Made by a program: the position numbers and the translations under genes
Source: Blastomyces gilchristii SLH14081
Lineage: Eukaryota; Ascomycota; Eurotiomycetes; Onygenales; Ajellomycetaceae
Reading direction: 5' to 3'
DNA length: 64,000 nucleotides
Assembly (NCBI RefSeq): GCF_000003855.2
Contig: NW_003101679.1
Span: forward strand, 1,062,417-1,126,416
Notes under the pieces: generated by a model
What the model was told of the DNA's origin: nothing
What the model saw: only the letters and a program-made list of their open reading frames with translations
Databases searched by the model: none
In this document: piece by piece, positions 44,713 through 55,907 of the stretch
Numbering within the stretch: position 1 is the stretch's first letter
Layout of the letters: every line of letters begins with the position of its first letter

Positions 44713-45372
44713 ATGGCGGCCGCCGAGCCTTCCACTCCCCAATCATCCTCCAGTACAACCATAGCAACCCTTCCCGCCCGCGATCGCGCCGCCGACTTCG
44801 AAAAGTTCAAGAACTTTGCATCCTACACCTTCCTCTTTGCAGCTCCCGTCTTCATCGCTCTTCCGCCCCGTAAACTAGACTTCTATACGTTCAGTCTTGG
44901 TGCTGCCTTCCTGGTCTCCGCAAACCGCCTCTCCTCCGTACACACAGGTAGCAGTATAGTCGGGCACATCCGGTCACGGACGGTCGGCGAGAACCGGCCA
45001 AATGTGTTCCGCGACCTGCCTACGCCACAGGCGGAGGCGATGCAGGCGCAGCTGCGGGCTGCGCGGGACGCTGAGATTCGGGAAGGGAAAATTGTAGGGG
45101 AGGAGCTGGAGAGGTTGAAGCGGAGGCAGGAGAAGGAGAAGGAGATGAATATTGTGAAAAAGGTGTGGATGGGTGGGGAAAGAGAAGGGTGGAAGGAACG
45201 GAGACGCAGGGAAGAACTGAAGGCGCTGGAGGAGGGAAAGGGTTATGGCGATTTGATCAAGGAACATATTTGGGATGTGATAACTTGGGGCCAGAAGGAT
45301 GATGAGGCAGGCGAAGAGGGGGTTGAGAAGCAAAACGGGGGAGAGGTGGAGGAGGGGAGTCAGCGGAGTTGA
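44713..45372 (+). CDS. Conserved-looking small membrane protein with charged coiled-coil tail (219 aa)
   Basis: Single exon with a strong start context (AACCATGG). After a Ser/Thr/Ala-rich leader there are two likely membrane segments, ASYTFLFAAPVFIALPP at about 36-52 and FYTFSLGAAFLVSANRL at about 57-73. The remainder is highly charged and helical: ERLKRRQEKEKEMNIVKKVW, then WKERRRREELKALEEGKGYG and DLIKEHIWDVITWGQ. The layout (short double-pass N-terminus, long charged helix, Gly-Tyr-Gly-Asp-Leu near the end) suggests an organelle, possibly mitochondrial, membrane anchor. I recall similar uncharacterised fungal proteins but cannot name the family with confidence. Confidence 0.7.
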   Translation: MAAAEPSTPQSSSSTTIATLPARDRAADFEKFKNFASYTFLFAAPVFIALPPRKLDFYTFSLGAAFLVSANRLSSVHTGSSIVGHIRSRTVGENRPNVFRDLPTPQAEAMQAQLRAARDAEIREGKIVGEELERLKRRQEKEKEMNIVKKVWMGGEREGWKERRRREELKALEEGKGYGDLIKEHIWDVITWGQKDDEAGEEGVEKQNGGEVEEGSQRS

Positions 45373-46420
45373 GGTTTTTCCATTTCGTTATGGAATGTGA
45401 GCTTCTTTACCCTTAACCTTCATGTTATCTCGCAGTGTTGGTCCGACAGGGATTGTGCTGGATGGCGGGCCATGTTCCCGATTACACCACCGCGATGACT
45501 CTTGAGTTTCAACCATCACGTTGAGGGATGAAGATGAAAATTGCCGACGTACAATATACACCATTCCGCTTCCCCGGCGGCTGTATCACGTTGACGAAAT
45601 TGCGACGCTGTGGGGATTCCGCGGTTCATTCGCAGTCACCTCCAGCAACTGTTTCGCTACGCCTACGTGTCGAATGCTACTAATGATGTGTCTTCTGGCG
45701 GCTCTATTCGTCTTTTGTTCATCTCCCCAATCTGGAAACATGGCTGTTTGGTGTTGTAGTAAAGGAGCTGGAGTGTGCTACACCTGGATGAAAACTACAT
45801 ACAACCTCACCTCCACTGGTACCGGGAGAGTGCGTGGGAGTCGACTGGGGATAGCCTTCAATCTACGGTAGAACTAGTTGTATCACTTTCTTTCTATTTC
45901 ATGTTACAATATCACGCACACGGGACTTGAGGTTCATGCGTCTTTATTTACTCTCATACCATCCGTAGAAGGGAAAAAAACAAAACACTTGTATTATTCA
46001 CTGCTTTGATAAAAACCTTTGAACAACAGTACCAGCATTCCGTATGAAGAGCAAAGTAACAGGTCCATTCTAGAAATCACCCGAAGTAAGGGGTGAAAAA
46101 GAAGGAATTTCCCAAGTTATCCAAATTTCTCAAACCATGTATGTGGGTATTGTACAAAACAATCGCAATGCAGAAAAGACTTAATATGAAAACATGCGGA
46201 CATGCAGACATGCAGACATGCGAACATGCGAACATACAAACAGCAAGACAAATAAAATTTGTAAGAGAGTTCGAAAATTTCTCAATTTGTCTCCAAGCCC
46301 AGCTCCTGCCAGAATCCAATTTTCACACGTAGACAAGAAGATGAATCGGCGGATGCAAACACAGCGAATGATAACAAAACTTAAAATGTAAACATAATGC
46401 ATCATAGGGTTCATTCCAGT
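45373..46420. other. Convergent intergenic region
   Basis: Between two convergent 3' ends. Contains the 8-bp tandem repeat listed next; the frame at 45521-45871 lacks any family character. Confidence 0.5.
46192..46239. repeat. 8-bp tandem repeat ACATGCRR, six units
   Basis: Units ACATGCGG, ACATGCAG (two), ACATGCGA (two) and a degenerate ACATACAA, in direct succession, about 180 bp past the 3' end of the next minus-strand gene. Confidence 0.9.
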
Positions 46421-47338
46421 TTAGTTGTGTCCGCTAGCGTTGCTGCCGTTCTTCAAAAACTTAACATAACTAATGCGTTTGGTGGGTGTCGCGTCCTGCG
46501 TTTTGTACCACTCGCCTTTAAATGCGTCTGGGCTTTGTTGGAGTTGTTGCCTCGTAAATTCTTTAAACGATGCCGTAAGCGAGTTTTTATATTGCTTTTT
46601 GATTCGGCCTTCGTTGGAATTGGAACGAAGTTGCTGGCTCTTCCGACCACTTTCCCCATCTGGCGAACGATTCGGAGAATTTTGTCGAATGGAATTACTT
46701 GTCTGATGACCAGCCTTTTTTGGAGGGGACCTTGATAGACTTGACCCCCGTGGGGGGGTTTGACGAATAGGTAATGCTATTCTTGTCCCATTCGTCACGT
46801 TCGTAGTGTTGACTGTTTCTGCATGATTCGTATCGTTCTCTGTAGCGAGGTCAATAATGATGGTGACGGGGCGAGGTTCTCTGTACAGTGTATTCAGGCA
46901 TGCTTGTCGGTATCTCTCCTTGACAGTAAGTGGAGGATTAAATGACATATTGAATAAACTGTCTTCGTCGTTTATGGTTTCGAAAATTGTATCCTTGAGG
47001 CCAATATCCTCCCAGCCATAATGGCCCGTTTCCCCAACCCCGTCCATATCCGTGCTTTCGGTTGGTTTCGGCAGATCGTCTCTGGGAGGAATACTAAATG
47101 TATCACTGCTGCAGAGACGAAGAATGCTGATCAGGCCGCGACCAACTAAAGAGAAAATAATGCATATAAGGGCTTATATTTACCCCACGGTAGCCTCCAT
47201 AAGAGCGTCTAAATCAAGGGGTGTTAGTTTCGTTGTCAACAATATCATGAGCGTAGCTTTGCTTAAATGGGAACACATACCTTCTGAGATACTCTTAAAA
47301 TTGTTGCTTTGGCTGGCTTTGTTGTTTTGAGGTGACAT
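46421..47338 (-). CDS. Protein of unknown function (3 exons, 256 aa)
   Basis: Exons 47338-47281, 47208-47184 and 47108-46421; introns of 71 bp (GTATGT/ATTTAG) and 75 bp (GTAAAT/CTGCAG). Only this combination keeps the frame; an upstream TTTAG for intron 2 would shift it. The start MSPQNNKASQSNNF and the 25-nt middle exon (ALMEATV) join to SDTFSIPPRDDLPKP. A compact segment GWEDIGLKDTIFETINDEDS and FNPPLTVKERYRQACLNTLY may be the conserved core. The rest is Ser/Arg/Gln-rich and basic (RQTPPRGSSLSRSPPKK), probably disordered and nuclear. I recognise no family. The micro-exon makes the gene model less certain than most here. Confidence 0.55.
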
Positions 47339-48693
47339 TTTAGATAATTGAAAAAAAAAATCCGTTCACAAATGTCTCCCTTCGTATGACGGTTCTATCG
47401 TCAGGAGCTCGATAGGCTGCTTAAGATCCTTTGAAGCTTCCGGATGAATCAAGTAGCTTGTTAGGGTTCTCGTCGAGGGTCCAGAATACCCGAGGATATC
47501 AGGTACGTAGTCGCACTCGTCTATATTTGATAGACTGCTCGAGTATTTGATCGGTTGTTACGAACGACTGGTCGTTATAGACTTCGGAATGATCACCAAG
47601 CTCGTAGGAGCTTTGAATAGTATTGCTGCTTCCAGATATATAGGCTAAGTTGAGCAAATGGTATAGTAAAAGCTGAGGTGAATGTCGCAAAGTATTTCTT
47701 GCTCAGATTATGATATAGAGACAATATATGACGAGGGGCCAGAAGATAACCGGAAATAAAGAGGAAGATAGCGGTGGGATCAGTATATCGAGGTTCAAAG
47801 AGGTAGGAAAAAAAAGTGATTGTAAGGTGGGCTTTGAGCCACCCTTTTTACAGGAAAAAGGGCAAAATATGCGATGAGGGCTCTCGCAGAGAGAAGAGTA
47901 AGTAAACTCAAGTAGGCTTGGAAGAAGCCAGAAATGATATATACGAAGGACCGATATATGTAACCAGAGAGCGGATGAACGAACGACGGACGGGGGTTGC
48001 AGGGAAGATGTAGGAAGGAAAGCACCGGGGGTGGGAGGGTATTTTATAGCAGAGACTGGAAAGATTGTTGGGACTTTGTCCCCCGCAAGCTCTTTCGAGC
48101 GACTTCCAAATAAGAAGAGTGCTCATCTTGATCGCCTCCTGGATATTAGTTAAAATCATAAAAATGTATCATCACTCGCCATAATTGCCGTAGGAATGGC
48201 CGAAAGCAAAGAGAACCAGTGGTCGAAGAATGGCGATTGATAGAGTTCACCGGTTTACCTTCACGGAGCAACGGCTTCAACGGCTTCAACGGCTTCAACG
48301 GTCCCAACCGGGGCAATCCTGGGGCAATCCTGGGGCAAAACTGGAATAAGCATTGCGGAGTAAGAGCGACTTGCACTACACAGTTCTCCGGGTCCACGGA
48401 TGCTCATAACTCTTTCCTGGTTGTTTGGAAGCTAGACTGAGAAGGGAAAGAAGGCACGACGGACGGAGCGCCTTTCCCGTAGGAGGAGCGAAACGAGAGC
48501 GGAATGGCATGAACTCAAAAGAGGCCAAATAGGAAACAGCCTCATCGGGCAGTTCTTCATCACGGAATGACCAGAAGAATGCCACCATGTATACCAAGCT
48601 CAGGACAGAAAGATGACGGAGAGAGTCCAATATAGTATAGACAAGTATCAGAATAATATACGTCACTGTACTTATCCTAATACTAAACTAGGG
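47339..48693. other. Intergenic region
   Basis: Contains short tandem repeats near 48272-48340 and otherwise no convincing gene. Confidence 0.5.
48272..48340. repeat. Two adjacent short tandem repeats (9 bp and 11 bp units)
   Basis: CGGCTTCAA three times at 48272-48298, then GGGGCAATCCT two and a half times at 48310-48340. On the plus strand the first reads as GFN repeats in an unsupported frame. Confidence 0.85.
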
Positions 48694-49803
48694 TCATGAC
48701 TTCTTCAGCTTTTTGTACATTGTTGCACCATGTCTTTCCCCGTTGATTTTGACCATCTCATGAACGTTGCCAACGGCTCTCCTTTTCTCGCGTTTTGTTA
48801 CATTGCCATCTGTTGGACAAGGGCCGGAAAGTTCTTCCCGTTCAGTGCCATGATATGCCCTGAAACGTTTCGTCGGCTGTTGTGATGAGCTTTCGGCACC
48901 AAGCCCCCCGGAGTTCGACCCCGAGCTATTCCTTTTCCTCTTCCTCTCCCGATCCTCCGCCATACGTCGTCGGCTTTCTTCTTTTGCCTTGAGTCGCGCT
49001 TCAACCTCCGCCGAAATATCTTCAGTTTCGACGAAGCGGGATGAAGTACTTGCAGACGTATTGTCGCCATTCTCGATTGAGAAAAACTTCTGCCGCTTTC
49101 TTTTAGGTAAGGCAGTTATGGCTTCGCCATTATCTTCAGCTCTGCTTTCGTCGTCTAGTGAGCGTTTGGTCCTACCTCGTGGACGCTGAGGGAGGGAAAT
49201 GGGAGTGGGTGTCTTGTCAAACACAAAAAGTGGGACCGGTGTCCCAGTCGCGCTTGCTCCATCACTGGGATGTTGATTGCTTCCGCTTTGTGAAGATGGC
49301 AGTGAGGTTGCAGGACCCTGGCCCACAGATTCTGCACCTCTATTCATTGCCCTTTGCTCATCGACCCTATCCACACATTTGCCTGAGAGGAACCTGGTTG
49401 CATTATGCTGAGGCATCTAATAGAAATCTGTAAGTCAAAATGCGCAAAATGATATCGTTCTAGGTCAAGGGTGAGAGTGGTGGAAATTACAAATTCACTT
49501 CTGAGTTCCTCTAGCTGTTTGAGCAGCTCTTGAGTTCGATTCAACATGGAAGAAATGGCGCGGAATGATGGACTTTCTGGAACGACATGTTGCTTAACCA
49601 TGCCACATATTTGAAGGTGTCGATTCAGATTTGACTGGTGCTGCGAAAATATCTAGAAAGTGAGGAGAAATAGTATGTTGTCAGCAAAACGATTAAATAC
49701 ATCGTCACTGGTATGCAGCGCCCTACACAGCTGTGAAAACTCGGCTTACCTCTGGCCATGATACTGAATGATCATCCGACCGCGGATTCTGTAATTCCGG
49801 CAT
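48694..49803 (-). CDS. Basic, probably nuclear protein of unknown function (3 exons, 312 aa)
   Basis: Exons 49803-49750, 49652-49491 and 49416-48694; introns of 97 bp (GTAAGC/TTCTAG) and 74 bp (GTAATT/ATTAG), all at phase 0. The N-terminal 72 residues (MPELQNPRSDDHSVSWPEIF, then HQSNLNRHLQICGMVKQHVV and a helix around MLNRTQELLKQLEELRSEF) look like the folded part. After a Ser/Gly-rich linker come an NLS-like LPKRKRQKFF, a charged helix EVEARLKAKEESRRRMAEDR followed by ERKRKRN, and a Lys-rich tail ending KKLKKS. I recognise no family. The clusters of basic residues point to the nucleus or nucleolus. Confidence 0.68.
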
Positions 49804-51232
49804 TTTGCTATGGGCGAATAACTGATGAATTATTAACATTAAGTGGATTCGCATCTGCTATGAAGATATTGCTGGCAGTGCTTTGTGAAGCTCGAATCTG
49901 ATGAGATTCACGATTGAAGTTAGGGTGACGTTGCGCTGGCCAATGAGCGGCCAGTATTTCGTTTCTTGAGAACCAACCTGGGCCAGCTCAGGGACCGACT
50001 CTGGATGAAATTGAACAACTTGCAAGAGGATCACAGCTCAAATAGTGAACACTGCAACAGTTGACTAACCTTGCCTTCATGGGGCCTCACCAGATCGCCA
50101 GTGAGCAGAATATTGGTTGCTGGGGTTTCTGCATTATTTAGGCCATTTCGGCCATTTCTCGGGAGAGAACATTAATTATCTACCTCCTCGAACAAGCAGA
50201 ATTGTATCTAAGCACCTCCGTTGAATTTCTCTCCTCCGTGCACACATTGCCAAATATTTTATCTTCCCTATAATTGCGAACAGGGGACAAGTAACTTGAT
50301 AGTACTTTACCCGAGGAAAGTAAGGTGGATTGCTATCTTGGTTTCTCATATTTGTGTCGCATGTATTTCGTCTGTTCACGTTAGTTGTTCATTTACAAGC
50401 ATAGTACGACTCGACTAAGTAGAGGACGGAGCATATGAAACTCTCTTCTCAAGGCTGTCTCACAGATGTATTCAAAAATCTTGAATTTCATCTAGCAAAT
50501 TTATTTTAACTTTTTTTTTCTACTACTTTTGTAGCCAAAACCACGAACTCTGTCGTAAAGTTTTCGCATGTGGGATATTTAAGTTCATAGAAACTATCTG
50601 GAGGTGGATGCGTTTCGAAAACTGTAAGTATATTTAGAATGGATAAAATAGGATGTCGTAGAAGTAGAAAGCTAGTAAATAGCTTCACGCTGACAGGCCA
50701 AAAATGTCGTCATTTTCGCAGGTAACTGCGATGCATGGGATAAGGTTATTGGTGCTTTTTATAGGTGTACGTACCTGCGGTAGATACGTAGCCAAGAAGG
50801 GTAACAGCCCAGAATGAGGAGTTGGGAGATAAAAAAATAAGGAGCGAGAGAGTGATGGTACAGAAATTTTGAAGGAGGGGAGAAGGGCCCGACCGTGCCA
50901 AGAACATGAGGTACAGATAGCTAACTATTTGGCCGTCATCAAAGATGAATATGGACAAGAACAGGCAAGAAAAGAAAATATTCAAGAGAGAATATATAAA
51001 ATACCATTACCATTAGTAGACGTACATGCAGCATATGCCTGCCACAATGCTCATAAAAACAATAAACAAAAATATAGACGCAAAAAGCCAGGATCCCTTC
51101 ACATTTTACACAATGCGTACATGTCGTAAAACCAAGCAAGCCAATCCAGGATGATTTATTCCCGATGTATGCCAGCATAAATTCAAGTGACCGATGAATA
51201 GAGAGATAACATATTACCTATATCCCACTCAC
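49804..51232. other. Intergenic region
   Basis: Between the start of the basic protein gene and the 3' end of the polymerase gene. No reading frame with protein character and no RNA gene seen. Confidence 0.5.
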
Positions 51233-54200
51233 CTACCAGGCCCCCAGATCGTGATCAAAGCGTGCCAACTCCTTCTCAGCGTCCTCAACATCCTTCTTCG
51301 CCTTCATCCGCATGTAGAATATCGGGCAGTCCCTGCTCGAGCAGATAACCTCACAATGCAAACTGCCCTGACATCGCTGACACTGCGTCCACAGGCGGCC
51401 AAACCGCACTTCCAGATCAGACACTCTCGTAAGGGTTTTAGTGTAGAGCTCGCCGAGGCGTGGGCGACAGTTCTCACAAACAGCGCCCTCGGCGCCTTCT
51501 TTCCCAGTAAGGGGCTTCTTACAACCCATACACGTTTGCGTTTTCTTGGTGAATTTCATCAGGCCGCCCAGCGTCGGGGCCGCGACGGAGATGGATCGAG
51601 TGTGCTCCCCGGTGAGCAACTGGCCGGCCTTCTTCTCGCCAAGGATGGGCTCGAAGATTCGCGTGAGGGGCTTGGCGAGCTGATTATCAAGGTAGTACTT
51701 CGTGTCTATTGGAATATTGTTTTCTAGTACGTAGATCGGGTCTTCCGATTTTTCATAATTTTTTGAACCTCCAGCACCTTTAACAATGACATATGCAACT
51801 CGGTCGCCGAGCGTTGGGGCAGAACCGGCGTCACGCTTCTTCATCCTCTCTGCTAGCTCGACATGAGCTTGTTTCGCAGTATAATCCTTTTTAGAGAGGG
51901 CTTTCGTGATCACAAGTTTAGACATGTCGATTTTGTTTTGAAGGAGATCAGAGATCGTATCCTTCACGTAACTATTGGGGAGGGGGGAAATGAAATGTCA
52001 ATAGAGCAGCGCAAAGGGAAGTAAAGGGAAATAAATCTAGAAAACATACTTTTGGGCAGCGCCGACATCTCGATCAATGAGGATTTTCCTAAGGACAGTT
52101 TCGATAACTGTCTGTACCATACGGCAGTTGTCTCGGCGAACGGTTTCAATGCCCTTGGTATCCATTTTATCATACTTGTCTGGCCTCGTCCAATAGAGAC
52201 CTGCGTAGCGTTTCTTGTTGATGAGGAGATATGGGAAATACACCTTCTCGAACTCCAATTTAATCGGCTTAATGAACTTAGCTGAAACAAAATCAGCTGC
52301 CTCCCGCCCAAGCTTCATTGCTTCAGCAAGGTCTTGCATTCCAAATTTAACCATGACGGAGTCAGTATCACCATACACGACCTTAGCATCGTGAGAATAC
52401 CCATTGGCGATGGTGAATTTAGCCTCTACCTCTTCCTTAGTTTTCTCAATCATCTGGCGGCCGTAACTAGTCGTGCTACTGGCGATAGGCAAACAGGGTA
52501 GTCTGCCAACAGTAGCACCAGTCAGGCCGTAAACGCTGTTCGCACTGATTTTAAGAGCAAGTTGTCGTCCGTTCAAGACAGCCTTTTTGAAAGGGTCCGT
52601 TTCCACAGCAAGCTCCTTCTTTGCGCGTTTTCTTGCACCAAGAAGTTCTTCTAAGATCTGAGTCAGGAGCCCTTTGCGGACTTTTGAGGTGCAGAACCTA
52701 TCCCCGTTTGGAGTCACGATATAGTCTTCTCCTTCCTTCATTTGGTGTGTGTCGATGGTTGACTTCTTTAGAAGAGTCGTGTAGCACAGGTTGTGTGCTT
52801 GAATAATACTAGGATATAGGGATGCGAAATCAAGGGTTGCTATCGGAACATCGTAATAATCTCTAATAGGCTCGATGACGGTGGCTCCTTCGTACTGTTC
52901 GCTAGTCGACTCGTTCCGTAAATTGGGAATAACCAATTGTTGTTCGAGAGCCTTGCGGAACAGTTGGCTAAGAAACTTGACTTGCTGTCCGCGGGAAAGC
53001 AGGAAGTTGAAAGGTACGCCAGTGACTCTTGCCATTTCAGTATAGTTGACAAGACACATAAGTTTATCCATCAGTCGCTGAGGTAAGTATGCATCCTTCA
53101 AGCAGTAAACAGCCAACCGTCGCCGCGAGTCCGGCGTTCCATTAAAAAGTTCTGTAATCATAGTGTGATGGACATCCTCCTTTTGTTCTCCTAAAAACTG
53201 CGCACATACTGAATTTAGAGTGTAGCTTCGCAGCTGATAGTCCCGCTGAATAAGTTGCAGGAGATCGAGTTGAATTCTGCCGCTGATATTCGTAGATTTG
53301 GACTCCCGGTTGCCTATTTGCTTGCTAGAAAATCTTGCGTCCCCTACCCGTGAAGCGATATGCTTCAGTCTGGACCAGAAGTGGAATCCTGAGCATTTGA
53401 GATGTTCCGCTCGTTTAAGAAGGTAGGGGAAATCGAAATTAGCAATATTGTATCCGATGATAACGTCCGGATCAACCTCCTCCAAGAAGTCTCTCCAGGC
53501 CATCAGCATTTTTTCCTCTGCGTCAAACTCGAAAAGTTGGGTATTGACAATTAAGCTACATGTGTCCAAGACGAACACATTTCGAACGAATGGCTTTGAC
53601 TCCCCATAACGTGTAACGACATTCGCGATTTGAATTACCGGGTCTTGGTTGGCCTCAGGAAACACACCCTTGCGACCAGCGCACTCTATATCGAAGGAAA
53701 GGATTCGGAGCGGTGCCATTTTTGCCCATTCGCCATCGTTGGGATGAGCAATAAGATCACGGTAATGAATCGTAGCTTCTATTTGGCAATTCGACAACCT
53801 TTCGTTCATTGGGAGCATGTGGTATTTGGAAGCCGGCGCCTCGACCCAAGACATGCCCGATATCTTCAAAAATTGATTAGCCGAGGCAAGCAGGTGCAAA
53901 GGGGTAGGAGGAAGCTTAAGTCAACAAAGAAATTCTTACCCCTGTATCAATCATAAACCGTAAAATATATTCTATATTATCAAAGGTCAAAATCCCATCA
54001 TCATTACCTCTCCACATGCCTTTATAATTCGCCTGGCCGGTTTCAATCAGCGTTCGCAATTTGTTGATATGTCGCGGATCTGTCACTGTGATTTTCAAGT
54101 AGGGACTTTTCTGGTTTCCCTGAAATCCGAAAAGGTTTTCTCTCATTACCATCTGTACTGAATGTAAAGCTGGCTGATGAAGATCGATTTCCTTTTCAAG

Positions 54201-54794
54201 ATACGCCTTAAATCCTTCACAGTCTGTTGGAGCAAATGAGACAGGAGCAGCCACATAGAGATAGTGTAGAAAATGGGTAACATGTAAGAGAACCGAATGG
54301 CCAGCCTAGATGAGAAGAAAATGATCTCGTTAGGATGAACCAAATCGATAAAGCAACTAGATACCTATTATTGGATGAATGAGCAAACCTACCTCAGTAA
54401 CCCCGAAAAGCTTCACCGCAGGCTTTCCACCTCCTAGCGTCCCTTCCTCCACTTCAATTTGCTGGAAGCAAAGAGTGTCTCGCGCTGCATCAAAATTATC
54501 TAAACTTGGTCGAGCCCACTGCTGGTCTTTTTCCGAGTTGCTCTCCTTCAGTCCTGAAATGTCCTGTGTCAATTTCTCCAAGACTTCCTCCTCGAACTGG
54601 CTTTTCTTCTGCGATTGACGAGGGCCTGAGGATATTAGCTTCCGGTTGCCAGTCTGTGAAGACGGTTTAATGCCAATAGCTGGCTGGTCGGTTTCGAGCT
54701 TCCGCTTCTTTGCGGTACTGGGCGACTTCGGCAGTACATTGTGACGGCTAAGTGTAGCGTCGCCAAGGACTCGTTTTTGTGGGGGTTTTAGCAT
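51233..54794 (-). CDS. POL3: DNA polymerase delta catalytic subunit (4 exons, 1106 aa)
   Basis: Exons 54794-54393, 54305-53940, 53863-52050 and 51971-51233; introns of 87, 76 and 78 bp, all GT-AG, joining [29 protein letters not shown] and [13 protein letters not shown]. The enzyme makes the lagging strand and works in repair, with 3'-5' proofreading. Visible: a disordered basic N-terminus; ExoI FDIECAG (D314, E316), Exo[13 protein letters not shown] and Exo[12 protein letters not shown]; polymerase motif [12 protein letters not shown], motif [13 protein letters not shown] and motif C YGDTDS (753-758, D755 and D757). At the C-terminus are the zinc module (C1008, C1011, C1026, C1029) and the Fe-S module (C1058, C1061, C1071, C1076) that binds the B-subunit. 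The C-terminal residues LGAW are unlike the usual PIP-like ends. All catalytic residues are present. Confidence 0.97.
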
Positions 54795-54914
54795 AGTTGA
54801 GTTAATTGTAATTATATAATGGTTTCCTGGGGCATATCGAGAAACAGATTCGTTGACATATGTCTGTTTTTTCTGGGGATGATGTGAAGGTCGTTGTCGC
54901 TTTCTGCACGGAGT

Positions 54915-54920
54915 ACGCGT
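54915..54920. promoter_or_regulatory. MCB box (ACGCGT), proximal
   Basis: Palindromic ACGCGT 121 bp before the POL3 ATG. In yeasts MBF binds this site and drives S-phase expression of DNA replication genes. Confidence 0.6.
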
Positions 54921-54979
54921 GCCGGAACTGCGAGCCGCCCAATTACGTGACGTTGTGAACCAATTAAGGACGCCAGCAG

Positions 54980-54985
54980 ACGCGT
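54980..54985. promoter_or_regulatory. MCB box (ACGCGT), distal
   Basis: Second ACGCGT, 65 bp upstream of the first, 186 bp before the POL3 ATG. Confidence 0.6.
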
Positions 54986-55061
54986 GAGTTTAAATCACGT
55001 GATTGTATTCTGCGCGTTCCGGGTGCATTATCTCAGCAAGCTCAGACGCTTCTCCAGATAT

Positions 55062-55365
55062 TGTTGGTGATTACTACACCTACCCTAGTCACGTGCCACC
55101 CCAACCTATTTAGTGTAACTCGCGTAGTTAGATTATAACACAACAACATTATCCTTCAAGAGGTTATGAAGCCCTCTACACAATGAAAAGCTGTAAAATA
55201 ACATGTAATTGACATCTTCACACATCATTATAAGTGTGTCTAGATGATTTATTAAGTGATTAAATCTATGATTAATCTAAGATCTGAGAGAATATCTGAC
55301 TTAATAAAAGAATATATATCTTTAAAACAGAGAAATGAGAAAATATCAGAGCAGTAAATACAAGA
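55062..55365 (+). mobile_element. 5' part of a second Copia-type element, split by the Gypsy insertion
   Basis: GGTTATGAAGCCC at about 55163 resembles the initiator-tRNA-half primer site of Copia elements. The preceding 100 bp (perhaps TGTTGGTGATTACTAC at 55062 to CCTTCA near 55159) would then be the 5' LTR; its partner lies outside the window, so the limits are guesses. The rest is AT-rich decayed leader up to the Gypsy insertion. Confidence 0.45.
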
Positions 55366-55907
55366 TGTCACGCTCCCGGCCGCGCCAAGACTTCATTGCA
55401 GTTTCACACAGCTCATCACTTTCATGCGGATGATTTCATTCTGTCTGAACCAGTTTTCAATCACTCTATGACATTATTCAGATATATTATAGAAAGATCT
55501 GATTGATAAATATAAGAACTCTGCTTCTATACAAGATCAGCAGATTACTCTTTCTTAATAATAAGACACTGCTGAGATATCACTTCAGCTATTCTTACTT
55601 ATGAAATAAGAGAAGAGTATCTGCTCATTATCTATATAGAATAGCTAGATACTGACTTCTCATTAAAGAAGCTAGTAATTTGTTTTTTCTTTAACTGAAA
55701 TATATATAAGATAATAAGAGTTACTATATATTTTATATAATCTTCTTAGTATACTAAGTATTATATCTGTGATATTCTTATAATAATTCTGTAGTCTATA
55801 AGCTCATTATTTAAGTAAGATAGTTAAGCTTACTTATACAGCTTTTTAAATAATTATCTCTATATAATATTACTGACTAGTCATTACTTCAGTTTTATTA
55901 TATTATA
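55366..55907 (+). repeat. 5' LTR of the Gypsy element
   Basis: 542 bp. Its first 25 bp (TGTCACGCTCCCGGCCGCGC...) are GC-rich and unmutated, while its 3' end is reduced to AT. Paired with 62589-63105. Confidence 0.9.

Noticed and set aside
45521..45871. Plus-strand frame of 116 residues
   Set aside because: Cys-rich but no known pattern; lies between two convergent genes.
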